Position numbers and translations under genes: made by a program. A stretch of DNA of 52,634 nt from Sphingomonadales bacterium (GTDB lineage: Bacteria; Pseudomonadota; Alphaproteobacteria; Sphingomonadales; Sphingomonadaceae): contig JAGWMZ010000026.1 of NCBI GenBank assembly GCA_028871475.1, positions 1-52,634 on the forward strand. The letters are read 5' to 3'. The notes beneath the pieces were generated by a model that searched no databases, was not told where the DNA came from, and worked only from the letters and a program-made list of their open reading frames with translations. How positions within the stretch are numbered: the first letter of the stretch is position 1; each line of letters begins with the position of its first letter. Positions 40,443 through 51,615 of the stretch are shown here, one piece after another.

Positions 40443-41839
40443 CCCGTCTCGTTCTGCCGTGACCTTTCGCGCACGGCGTTGAAATGATGGTGGCACAACA
40501 GCCGCCCGTCGCGCCAGACCTTCTGAAGCAGATTCGTGCGCGTGCCCAGCGCATCCAGGCGGACCGCCTTGGGCGCGTCTCCATCCATCACCACCGCCTG
40601 ACGGCCCGGCTTGCTGCGTTTGGCAGGGTCGGTCGCCGGGGTCTTGGCGATATCGTGCCAGAGCCCGGCATCATCGCGCATGGCGTCCGCCTTCATGGCA
40701 AAGGAGAGCGTGTCGCGGTTGACATGCTGCAGCAGACCGCCGCCCATGCCAAAGGCGATGTTGTCGATGGCAAAGCCCGCCCCCACCAATCGATCGATCA
40801 GACGGGTGATGGTGACCGGGCTCATCCCGTCGCCCTGGATCACGCGGACGTGGTCGTCGAGCAGGCGATAGCCTTTGCCGTTCACCCGCCCACCAAAAAT
40901 GCCCCATAGGGTTTCGAGCACACGCAGCGGTGTTTCGACAGGATCGCCACTGTCGGGCCGGATGACCAGCGTGCCCTTGTGGGCCATTACCTTGTCGTAT
41001 AGGGCGCCGCCCCACAGTTGGCTGACCGCCCGGTCGAGGTCGTAGCTGTCCGACACGACGGCCACCGCGCCCTCGTCGAACCGGGCCAGCATATTGGCAT
41101 AGGCATCGCCCTCGCGTTCGCGACCCCAGGCGGTGATGGTGGAATGTTCGGCGGCGGGAATGGAGAAGCCGGCCATGTCGGCATCGTAATAGCGCCGGGC
41201 CGCCATCAGCCCTTCCATCGTGTCGGTGCCTGAAAAATTGACCAGATGCGCCATGCCGCCAAGGCTGGCGCTCTCCGCGCTCGACACGCCGCGCGCGCCG
41301 AAATCATGCAGCTTGAAGGGAAGCTGGCCCTCGGGATCGTCGCTGGTTTTCAGCAATCCGGCGCGAATGATCGCCCGGCAGCGCCAACTGATGGTCGCCA
41401 CGGTGGTGGGATACCAGATAGCGCGCAGCAGCGCGGTCTCGATGAAGGTGGTCAGCCAGCCCAGCGCCGGGTCGGTGTTTTCCACCTGCACCAGCGGCAC
41501 GCCGGTGGGCACGATCATCCCCTCGGGCAGCGCGCTGATCGAGAGGGGGAGGTGGCCGCCATGGATCGTGACGATCCGCTCCCACCCGGCGCGGTTGAAC
41601 GGCACACCATGGGCGCGCGTCACCTCCTCGGCTTCCTTGACATCGGCCATGGTGACGGGGTGCGAGAGATGGCCGATCAGGAAGGGCTGCAGCCCGAGGA
41701 ACAGCACCCGGTTCGACAGGATATTCTGCCGCGCCTCGATATAGGCCGAGAGCACGCGCATCTCCGGCGGATATTGCAGGAAATGGCTGTGCTTGTAGCT
41801 GTCTGTGGCCAGAATGAGGTTTGCGGGAAAAGTGGTCAC
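40421..41839 (-). CDS. nadV: Nicotinamide phosphoribosyltransferase (NadV/NAMPT type)
   Basis: It makes NMN from nicotinamide and PRPP in NAD salvage. The 472-residue protein is collinear with bacterial NadV and animal NAMPT: NLILATDSYKHSHFLQYPPEM at the start, FHDFGARGVSS-like KLHDFGARGVSSAESASLGGMAHLVNFSGTDT, VIRPDSGDP, VIQGDGMSP and NIAFGMGGGLLQHVNRDTL. These distinguish it from nicotinate phosphoribosyltransferase PncB. The best start is a GTG at 41839 with AGGGA upstream. It stands alone, between dcd and a small unknown gene with which its end overlaps; no PRPP synthetase or NudE-type partner is adjacent. Confidence 0.92.
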   Translation of the reverse strand: MTTFPANLILATDSYKHSHFLQYPPEMRVLSAYIEARQNILSNRVLFLGLQPFLIGHLSHPVTMADVKEAEEVTRAHGVPFNRAGWERIVTIHGGHLPLSISALPEGMIVPTGVPLVQVENTDPALGWLTTFIETALLRAIWYPTTVATISWRCRAIIRAGLLKTSDDPEGQLPFKLHDFGARGVSSAESASLGGMAHLVNFSGTDTMEGLMAARRYYDADMAGFSIPAAEHSTITAWGREREGDAYANMLARFDEGAVAVVSDSYDLDRAVSQLWGGALYDKVMAHKGTLVIRPDSGDPVETPLRVLETLWGIFGGRVNGKGYRLLDDHVRVIQGDGMSPVTITRLIDRLVGAGFAIDNIAFGMGGGLLQHVNRDTLSFAMKADAMRDDAGLWHDIAKTPATDPAKRSKPGRQAVVMDGDAPKAVRLDALGTRTNLLQKVWRDGRLLCHHHFNAVRERSRQNETGQASIRP

Positions 41840-41959
41840 GCAAGAGTTCCCTGTGGGCCGCGAAGGGGCGGCGCGCCGGGAGGGATGCTCCCGGCGAATG
41901 AACGGCATAGACGGCCCGATGTGCCCAGACCAAACCTTATACGGCCATTGTGGCGCTGG

Positions 41960-42526
41960 TTATAGCCGCGGCAGGGTGACGCCGCGCTGGCCCATATACT
42001 TGCCCGCCCGGTCGGCATAGCTCACCTCGCAAGGCTCGTTGCCCTGCAGGAAGAGGAACTGGCAGGCACCCTCATTGGCGTAGATCTTGGCGGGCAGGGG
42101 CGTGGTGTTGCTGAATTCCAGCGTCACATGGCCTTCCCAGCCCGGCTCCAGCGGGGTGACATTCACGATGATGCCGCAGCGGGCATAGGTGCTCTTGCCA
42201 AGGCAGATCACCAGCACGTCGCGCGGTACGCGAAAATATTCGACCGTGCGGGCCAGGGCGAAGCTGTTGGGCGGGATGACGCAGACATCGGTCTTGCGGT
42301 CGACGAAGCTGTTGGCGGCGAAATCCTTGGGGTCCACCACGGCGCTATCGACATTGGTGAAGATCTTGAACTCGTCGGCCACCCTTGCGTCATAGCCATA
42401 GGAGGAGAGGCCATAGGAAATGATGCCGCTGCCCGCATGGTCGCGCGTCTGGCGCTCCACAAAAGGTTCGATCATGCCGTTTTCAAGGGCCTGCGAGCGG
42501 ATCCAGCGGTCGGAAAGAATAGCCAT
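41960..42526 (-). CDS. dcd: dCTP deaminase
   Basis: It converts dCTP to dUTP for thymidylate synthesis. The 188 residues match the family: MAILSDRWIRSQALENGMIEPF at the start, SYGLSSYGYDARVADEFKIF, PPNSFALARTVEYFRVPRDVLVICLGKSTYARCGIIVNVTPLEPGWEGHVTLEFSNTTPLPAKIYANEG with the catalytic Glu and Arg region, and a C-terminal AGKYMGQRGVTLPR. I start at the ATG at 42526 from family alignment; an ATG at 42538 is in frame and neither has a clear ribosome-binding site. It is a lone housekeeping gene. Confidence 0.95.
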   Translation of the reverse strand: MAILSDRWIRSQALENGMIEPFVERQTRDHAGSGIISYGLSSYGYDARVADEFKIFTNVDSAVVDPKDFAANSFVDRKTDVCVIPPNSFALARTVEYFRVPRDVLVICLGKSTYARCGIIVNVTPLEPGWEGHVTLEFSNTTPLPAKIYANEGACQFLFLQGNEPCEVSYADRAGKYMGQRGVTLPRL

Positions 42527-42586
42527 GGGCGGGGTCATGGCGTGTTTGTTGCGTTGGGGCAAGGGGGAGAAGGATGCCGCCGGCGG

Positions 42587-42608
42587 GCAAAGGGCCATCG
42601 CCCTTTGC
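42587..42608. repeat. Intergenic palindrome, CATC-loop family, copy 7
   Basis: Arms GCAAAGGGC / GCCCTTTGC around CATC, identical in arms and loop to 21681-21702, with shared flanks CCGGCGG and ATCCCTTT. It lies about 60 bp upstream of dcd, on its 5' side. Confidence 0.8.
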
Positions 42609-42697
42609 GATCCCTTTATCTTAGAGTTTAGGGAAAGACTGGAAGTGGCGGAGAGTTGACGTTCGTTGTGTTAGCAAAATTCTGTGCTGATAGAGCG

Positions 42698-42717
42698 GAT
42701 GATGCTAACTTATCATC
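42698..42717. promoter_or_regulatory. Inverted repeats upstream of the HEPN-like gene
   Basis: GATGAT-N8-ATCATC (42698-42717) overlaps the right half of a wider inverted repeat, GTTAGCA (42670-42676) and TGCTAAC (42703-42709). A TTGACG -35-like hexamer lies at 42656-42661. Nested dyads before a small possible toxin suggest an operator, unproven. Confidence 0.35.
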
Positions 42718-42750
42718 TAAATTATGCCCATGGAAAGCCGGAGAAATGCT

Positions 42751-43275
42751 GTGAATAAAGAACTCAGATTGCGGCGGTGCCTACTACTTTGCTGTCATTT
42801 TGCACGCAATCTTGCCTATCACCGCGCTCGTCGTATGGTAGATTTACCTCCTGCAGCTGATTTCTGGATTTCAGCCGACGGAAATTTTATCGACATCGCG
42901 GTCCTTGAATGGTGCAAAATTCTAGGCGATGATAAAGCCGAGCAAGGTTGGCGCAAGATCGTAGTCGAGCCTGATCGCTTCCACGCTGAGTTGCTTGTAG
43001 AACTTGGAATGGAGGTCGATGAGTGGGATGCGCTCGTTCAGCATATTCGGCTCTATCGAGATAAATTCCTTGCTCACCTTGACTCTGATTTACACATGAA
43101 CATCCCTAAATTGGATCAAGCACTACGCGCTGCAGAGTTCTACTACCGCTGGATCCTTGAATACGAGTTTGGTGAATTTGATCGGACAGTCATATCGCCG
43201 ACGTTGATGAGCTTTTATGCCGAGCGGCTTGCTGAAGCCAAGAGCGTTTATAAAGCCGTATCCGTGCGATCATAA
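42751..43275 (+). CDS. HEPN-like small protein (AbiU2-like?), unknown function
   Basis: The 174-residue, mainly helical protein is of no certain family. It contains YRDKFLAHLDS (R103, H109), which fits the Rx4-6H motif of HEPN ribonucleases. Its pattern, conserved helix then RDKxLAH then another helix ending in a YRWIL segment, recalls AbiU2-like or HEPN proteins. Base composition is clearly lower in GC than neighbours (TTTTATCG, AAATTCCTTGCT runs), suggesting transfer. I start at a GTG at 42751, eight bases after GGAGAA; an ATG at 42724 would add nine residues but lacks a ribosome-binding site. No nucleotidyltransferase or antitoxin partner is adjacent. Confidence 0.65.
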   Translation: MNKELRLRRCLLLCCHFARNLAYHRARRMVDLPPAADFWISADGNFIDIAVLEWCKILGDDKAEQGWRKIVVEPDRFHAELLVELGMEVDEWDALVQHIRLYRDKFLAHLDSDLHMNIPKLDQALRAAEFYYRWILEYEFGEFDRTVISPTLMSFYAERLAEAKSVYKAVSVRS

Positions 43276-43331
43276 TAACCTGCATGCCATGACTGCATCT
43301 GGGCGTTCGCCGCCATCTCCCCGCACCAACG

Positions 43332-43359
43332 AAAAAAGGCGAGGCCTTGTGGCCCCGCC
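43332..43359 (-). terminator. Rho-independent terminator after rplL
   Basis: On the minus strand GGGGCC-ACAA-GGCCTCGCC is followed by TTTTTTC. The stem lies 44-71 bp past the rplL stop and ends the rplJL transcript. Confidence 0.75.
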
Positions 43360-43402
43360 CTTCTCGCATCGGTCGAAAATCTCGACCAACGGCAGTGAGA
43401 TC

Positions 43403-43780
43403 TTACTTGATCTCGACGGTGCCGCCGGCTTCCTCGATCTTCTTCTTGATGTCTTCGGCTTCGGTCTTCGACACGCCTTCCTTGATCGCCTTGGGGGCGC
43501 CCTCGACCAGAGCCTTGGCTTCGGTCAGGCCCAGGTTGGTGATGGCGCGCACTTCCTTGATGACCTGGATCTTCTTGCCACCGTCGCCGGTGAGGATCAC
43601 GTCGAATTCGGTCTTCTCTTCAACGGCGGCAGCAGCTTCGCCACCGGCGGCAGGCGCGGCAACGGCAACAGCGGCAGCAGCCGACACGCCCCAGGCTTCT
43701 TCCAGAGCCTTGGCCAGGTCAGCGGCTTCCATGACGGTCAGAGCCGACAGTTCTTCAACGAGCTTGGCGATATCAGCCAT
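43403..43780 (-). CDS. rplL: 50S ribosomal protein L7/L12
   Basis: The stalk protein that recruits translation factors. The 125 residues show the N-terminal dimerisation part (MADIAKLVEELSALTVMEAADLAKALEEAWG), an Ala/Gly hinge (about residues 35-55) and the C-terminal factor-binding domain (EFDVILTGDGGKKIQVIKEVRAITNLGLTEAKALVEGAPKAIKEGVSKTEAEDIKKKIEEAGGTVEIK). GGAG is eight bases before the ATG. It follows rplJ by 75 bp. Unlike in most bacteria the next gene downstream is not rpoB; a terminator and an unrelated gene follow. Confidence 0.98.
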   Translation of the reverse strand: MADIAKLVEELSALTVMEAADLAKALEEAWGVSAAAAVAVAAPAAGGEAAAAVEEKTEFDVILTGDGGKKIQVIKEVRAITNLGLTEAKALVEGAPKAIKEGVSKTEAEDIKKKIEEAGGTVEIK

Positions 43781-43855
43781 GATGATTACTCCGATCAAAT
43801 GTTGGGTCCACCCGCCGCGGAATTGCGTGCGGGCGGGAAAATCGCTTGAAACGTC

Positions 43856-44371
43856 TTACGCGGCGTCTTTCTCGGCATAGGCCGCGAACACACGCGCCAG
43901 CTTGGCGGCCGGAGCCGTCGAGAGCTGGGCGATCTTGGTCGCGGGTGCCTGAATGAGGCCGATGACCTTGGCGCGCAGTTCGTCGAGCGAGGGCATCGTG
44001 GCAAGCGCCTTGACCCCGTCAACGTCGAGCACCACGCCGCCGATCACGCCACCGACGATCTCGATCTTGTCGGTCGTCTTGGCGAAATCGACCACCACCT
44101 TGGCGGCGGCGACCGGGTCGATCGACCACGCCAGCGCGGTCGGACCAACCAGGAAATCAGCAATGCCTTCGCACGGCGTTTCCTTGGCGGCGATCTTGGC
44201 AAGACGGTTCTTCGCAACCTTGTAGGTCGCGCCCGCTTCACGGATCTTCCCGCGCAGAACGGTGGACTGGGCCACCGTCAGGCCGAGGTTGCGGGTGACA
44301 ACCACCACGCCCACCTCGTTGAAGACCGCGTTGAGAGCGGCAACCGAATCGGCTTTCTGCGAACGATCCAT
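43856..44371 (-). CDS. rplJ: 50S ribosomal protein L10
   Basis: The 171-residue base of the ribosomal stalk has MDRSQKADSVAALNAVFNEVGVVVVTRNLGLTVAQSTVLRGKIREAG and YKVAKNRLAKIAA. The Ala-rich C-terminal helix (KIAQLSTAPAAKLARVFAAYAEK) is the kind that carries L7/L12 dimers. AAGGAG is six bases before the ATG. A 5' leader of about 280 bases precedes it, probably the site of L10 feedback control, as known for this operon in other bacteria. rplK and rplA, usually next upstream, are absent. Confidence 0.98.
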   Translation of the reverse strand: MDRSQKADSVAALNAVFNEVGVVVVTRNLGLTVAQSTVLRGKIREAGATYKVAKNRLAKIAAKETPCEGIADFLVGPTALAWSIDPVAAAKVVVDFAKTTDKIEIVGGVIGGVVLDVDGVKALATMPSLDELRAKVIGLIQAPATKIAQLSTAPAAKLARVFAAYAEKDAA

Positions 44372-44835
44372 GCCATACTCCTTCACATGTGGCCGCATGG
44401 GAGGTTCCCTTGCGACCGGCTACGTTACCTGCGAAACTGGCGCCGGAAGGCGCGCATCCGCAGGCGGTTGCTCCGTATGTCGACATGGGGAAGGAGTTTG
44501 CGTGTAGGCCACGCAGGCACCCCGCCAGAAAGGAGAGGGGCCGGATAATCTCTTTTCCCCGTCTGGGCTGGATGATTAAGCGAGGAAACCTCGCACCAGC
44601 TGTCTTGGACGGATGATCCTTGCGGGTTGCCCCGTGGAATCGAGGGGCCCACTAGAGCGCGGTGCCTGCAGAGTCAAGTCTCGCGCCTGTTTTCGACGAG
44701 CCGTTTGGCCGCGCCTCGGTATATTAACCATTATGGGGCTATCTCTCAAGTCATCAGGCGGGCGGCGGGGGCGTCAACTGCAAGACGATAACGGGGGCAA
44801 ATTGCCGCTTTGGCCCGATCTATCGAGTGTCGCGA
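44372..44835. other. rplJ leader and divergent promoter region
   Basis: 464 bp with no supported gene. On the minus strand a -35 TTGACT (forward 44672-44677) and weak -10 (forward 44649-44654), 17 bases apart, would start a leader of about 270 bases. That leader contains small hairpins GCGAGG-TTT-CCTCGC and GCGCC-TTCC-GGCGC. The side facing the plus-strand methyltransferase gene carries TTAACCAT at 44724-44731, a CtrA-like half-site. Confidence 0.5.
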
Positions 44836-45510
44836 ATGAAAATTGTGATGGAAACCAAGGCGAAGGATGGCTCTTGCGTGCCGCGTGGCGCGCTTGAGCG
44901 GAGCTTTGCCCGCATTGACCTGCGCTGGCTGGACCGATTCGAGCAGGGGATCATCCTGCTGCTCTGGGTGTTCCTGGTGAGGCGCGTGGTGCATTCGATT
45001 AACATCTATGCGCCCTTGCCGCTGATTTCCGAAACGGCGGTGCTGGCCTTCGTGTTGATCCGCAGGCCTACCCAGGTCATCAGCCGCAATCTGGGGGACT
45101 GGCTGCTGGCCATCACGGCAACCGCCGCGCCCTTGCTGATCGCGCCGGATGGCCATGCCCTGCCGTTTCTTACGGCGGCGGGCGTGCTGCTGGTGCTGCT
45201 GGGCAATGTGGGACAGGCGGTGGCCAAGCTGGCCCTGCGGCGCAGCTTTGGCGTGGCGCCGGCCAATCGCGGGGTGAAGGTGTCGGGGCCCTATGCCCTG
45301 GTGCGCCACCCCATGTATGCGGGCTATCTGCTGGCGCACATTGGCAATCTGATGCTGTTTCCCTCGGCCTTCAACCTGCTGGTTTACGGGCTGGGCTGGT
45401 GGGCGCAGATTTTGCGCCTGCGTGCTGAAGAAGCCTTGCTTTCGCAGGACCCGGCCTACCGTGCCTATAGCGAAAAGGTCCGCTGGCGGTTGCTGCCCGG
45501 CCTTTTCTGA
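44836..45510 (+). CDS. Isoprenylcysteine carboxyl methyltransferase-family membrane protein
   Basis: The 224-residue polytopic membrane protein has about five hydrophobic segments. The C-terminal SAM-binding signature of the ICMT/phospholipid-methyltransferase family is present: RGVKVSGPYALVRHPMYAGYLLAHIGN, then RAEEALLSQDPAYRAYSEKVRWRLLP. Bacterial members methylate lipids or unknown small substrates, and the function here is not deducible. The start is uncertain: ATG at 44836 is used, with a GTG at 44827 and an ATG at 44848 also open, and none has a strong ribosome-binding site. It sits inside the broken rplJL-rpoBC region, facing the next gene across a strong terminator. Confidence 0.78.
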   Translation: MKIVMETKAKDGSCVPRGALERSFARIDLRWLDRFEQGIILLLWVFLVRRVVHSINIYAPLPLISETAVLAFVLIRRPTQVISRNLGDWLLAITATAAPLLIAPDGHALPFLTAAGVLLVLLGNVGQAVAKLALRRSFGVAPANRGVKVSGPYALVRHPMYAGYLLAHIGNLMLFPSAFNLLVYGLGWWAQILRLRAEEALLSQDPAYRAYSEKVRWRLLPGLF

Positions 45511-45525
45511 CAACGCGGCATGACC

Positions 45526-45580
45526 GCAACAGAAAAGCCCGCCCGATGGTGAGGTGCCATCGGGCGGGCTTTTCTGTTGC
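45526..45580. terminator. Strong bidirectional terminator with 24-bp perfect arms
   Basis: The arms at 45526-45549 and 45557-45580 are perfectly complementary over 24 bases with a 7-base loop. They contain AGAAAAGCCCGCCCGATGG and its complement, giving a GC core with AAAA/TTTT ends on both strands. It serves two convergent genes. Confidence 0.9.
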
Positions 45581-45585
45581 GGACT

Positions 45586-46635
45586 TTAGGCCTCGGTTTT
45601 GCGCTTGGCCTTGGTGGTGGGCGCCGGTTCGCCTGCGGTGTCCAGCGTGACATGGGTCAGGCTGGGTTTGTAGGTGCGCCAGTCGAAGGTCTCGGTGGCC
45701 TGTTCATGCAGCGCCTGCTTGCGTGCCGCCAGGATCATGCGGGCGCGGCGCATGCGGGCCTTGTGGGTGATGAAGGGATTGGCCTCGTCAGGCTCGGCCT
45801 CGACCATGCGCTTGAGCAGGGCCTCCCGCGCGGCGCCGGTGGGGACAGGGCCTGCGGGCAGGACTGTCGCCTTGGTCGTGGCGGCGGGTTGCGGGGCGAG
45901 CGTGGCGGCAGGGGCCGGAGCCACCTCAGGAACCATCTCCGGCTCCGCGGCGGGTGGCGTTTCTGCCAGAACGGGCGTTTCGACCTCGTCGACCTCATCC
46001 TCGTCCTTGCGGCGCGTGGCGGCAAAGGCGACCAGGCCGATCAAGATGATCGCGCCGCCAGCCTCCAGCGGCCAATAGCGCGCAAGAGGCGACTGGCGTG
46101 TGTTGACGACGGGTTTGGCGGGAGCGGCAACCGGCGTGCCATCGGCGGTATAGAGGCCAGCAGGATCACGACGGGTGAGATTGGGGGAGGAATCGTCTGC
46201 TGGGGCAGGTGGGGGCGTGGTGGCGCGCGTCTGGGTGCTGTCATGCTCTGCAGTGGTGGTCGATGGGGCAGGCTTGGTGTCGGCCGGTGTGCGGCGGGTA
46301 GTTTGGCGGGGTTGGGCGGGCTTCGCCGCACTCGTGGCGGTGTCATTGGCGGCGGGGGGCGGGGTGGCATGGGGGGCGGCATCCGCGCTCTGCGCCGGCA
46401 GGCTCTGCACGACGGGATTGGAGGTCATGACCGGCGCGGGCGTGCTGGGCGCGGCATCGACAGTGGGCTGAGGGGTAGCTTGCGGCGCGGCCGGCGCGGC
46501 AGCGGGCGGCGCTTCGACAACCGGCGGGGCGGCGGTCTGGGCGGTTTGGGCCAGCGCGGGCGAGGTGGACAGGAGCAGGCTGGCCGCGGCAATCGCGGGG
46601 AGCGAGCAAAGCGAGCGATCGAGTTCGTGTGCCAT
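45586..46635 (-). CDS. Hypothetical Pro/Ala-rich single-pass membrane protein
   Basis: The 349-residue protein begins with a signal-like segment (SLPAIAAASLLLSTSPALAQ). About 150 residues of low-complexity Pro, Ala and Thr follow, then one transmembrane helix (WPLEAGGAIILIGLVAFAATRRKDEDEV). Next is a second Pro/Ala segment, and a C-terminal basic/helical part (REALLKRMVEAEPDEANPFITHKARMRRARMILAARKQ) that is probably the conserved portion. The layout suggests an extracytoplasmic flexible stalk with a cytosolic tail. I know no family for it. I chose the ATG at 46635 because it places the signal at the N-terminus; the AT-rich DNA upstream is open to 46785 but not protein-like. Confidence 0.6.
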   Translation of the reverse strand: MAHELDRSLCSLPAIAAASLLLSTSPALAQTAQTAAPPVVEAPPAAAPAAPQATPQPTVDAAPSTPAPVMTSNPVVQSLPAQSADAAPHATPPPAANDTATSAAKPAQPRQTTRRTPADTKPAPSTTTAEHDSTQTRATTPPPAPADDSSPNLTRRDPAGLYTADGTPVAAPAKPVVNTRQSPLARYWPLEAGGAIILIGLVAFAATRRKDEDEVDEVETPVLAETPPAAEPEMVPEVAPAPAATLAPQPAATTKATVLPAGPVPTGAAREALLKRMVEAEPDEANPFITHKARMRRARMILAARKQALHEQATETFDWRTYKPSLTHVTLDTAGEPAPTTKAKRKTEA

Positions 46636-46680
46636 GCTGGTTAAATGGGTGGATGGCCCAGTTGTGTCATGGCAATTCGA

Positions 46681-46758
46681 CGAATTGTTCTGATTTATCG
46701 TCGGGATGAATATTTGATGACCATTTGACATTTTGCGACGTTGAATCGAATTGTTCTG
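46681..46758. repeat. Paired 12-bp direct repeats upstream of the Pro/Ala-rich protein
   Basis: CGAATTGTTCTG occurs at 46681-46692 and 46747-46758, 66 bp apart; TTATCG follows each within 11 bases. They lie 46-123 bp upstream of the minus-strand start and may be binding sites for one regulator. Confidence 0.5.
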
Positions 46759-46874
46759 TAAATTATCGATGAATGAGCAATTCATCTGGCGTTCATTGCG
46801 ATTTATTGTTTAACTTGTCTGATGGTTGTGTCGCCTGGTCGCTCATACCTGCCCATCGCTGCGACATCGGGTGG

Positions 46875-46903
46875 TTGACAAAATGCCGACTCGGGCCCAT
46901 AGA
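46875..46903 (+). promoter_or_regulatory. Candidate rpoBC promoter
   Basis: A consensus -35 TTGACA (46875-46880) is followed after 17 bases by a weaker -10, CATAGA (46898-46903). It would give a leader of about 240 bases before rpoB. Since rplJL is divergent and distant, rpoBC needs its own promoter, and this is the best one visible. Confidence 0.6.
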
Positions 46904-46992
46904 CCGCCAGTTCTTGCCGCTTCGAGCAAGATCTGCCCAGCGCGGGGGTGGATCAAGGAAGGAGGCGGCGGGCCATGCCATCTGACGCAACA

Positions 46993-47049
46993 GGCTGCGG
47001 GCCGGGGTGTTTCCTTTGTGGAAAATTCCAGCCACCCGCGGCCTTTTTT
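46993..47049 (+). terminator. Attenuator-like hairpin in the rpoB leader
   Basis: GGCTGCGGG (46993-47001) pairs with CCCGCGGCC (47035-47043), one G·U, directly followed by TTTTTTG. Inside the loop TTTCC and GGAAA form a second stem. It stands about 105 bp before the rpoB ATG, downstream of the candidate promoter, so it would end or reduce transcription into rpoBC. Confidence 0.6.
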
Positions 47050-47153
47050 GCGTGACGATGCGGCCTGAATTCCGCACGAAACCGGTTTTTTCAAGCGCTG
47101 GTTCTGCCTTTGGGGCAGGGCTTGCGTCCAACGCGAAAGAGGCAAGACCAGCA

Positions 47154-51307
<4,154 letters not shown>

Positions 51308-51311
<4 letters not shown>

Positions 51312-51589
51312 TCCGTCTCGCCGGGCATGATTGGAATGAGGCCACATCGGTTATCATTTGCAATCATGTCGCGGCGGGAAGCGAAGTCCGAACGGTTCAC
51401 GTCGATCCGGACGGACTTTGCTTCCAATGCGGTTCGCCGGATGATGATATCGACCTTGCCAAAGTGTTTTGTTTGGATTGCGTGATTGATCGGCCAGGCC
51501 TGAATGATTTGCCGGAAATTCCAGTGAACTGGGTGGCATATCGGGAAGCTGACGGAAGCTGGACGATCGAAGAGCAAGCCGAAGATTGA
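51308..51589 (+). CDS. Small CxxC...CxxC protein between rpoB and rpoC, unknown
   Basis: The 93-residue acidic protein starts with GTG in a 4-base overlap (GTGA) with the rpoB stop, so it is probably translated by coupling. Two CxxC pairs (C38-C41 in GLCFQCGSPDDD and C55-C58 in VFCLDCVID, 13 residues apart) look like a small zinc ribbon. The flanks are NEATSVIICNHVAAGSEVRTVHVDPDG and a C-terminal LPEIPVNWVAYREADGSWTIEEQ. GC is lower than in rpoB and rpoC. I know no such gene in standard rpoBC operons. It could be a transferred small gene, or a polymerase- or translation-linked factor. A shorter reading is unlikely, since no internal Met exists. Confidence 0.7.
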
Positions 51590-51615
51590 AAGACCTTCTC
51601 GGTCCGGAGACGAAT

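Larger units (their letters stand above)
46636..47153. other. Divergent intergenic region upstream of rpoB
   Basis: 518 bp with no supported gene. From 46636 to about 46840 it is AT-rich and carries the 12-mer CGAATTGTTCTG twice (46681-46692 and 46747-46758), each followed by an A/T segment and ATCG. The remaining part holds the rpoB promoter and an attenuator-like hairpin. Confidence 0.6.

Noticed and set aside
88..42608. CRISPR array from the repeated palindromes
   Set aside because: Copies are kilobases apart, vary in their arms, lack regular spacers and have no cas genes nearby.
44724..44731. CtrA site (TTAACCAT) ahead of the methyltransferase-family gene
   Set aside because: A single half-site of eight bases in AT-rich DNA is easily chance, and the gene's start is uncertain. 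Mentioned only in the intergenic entry.
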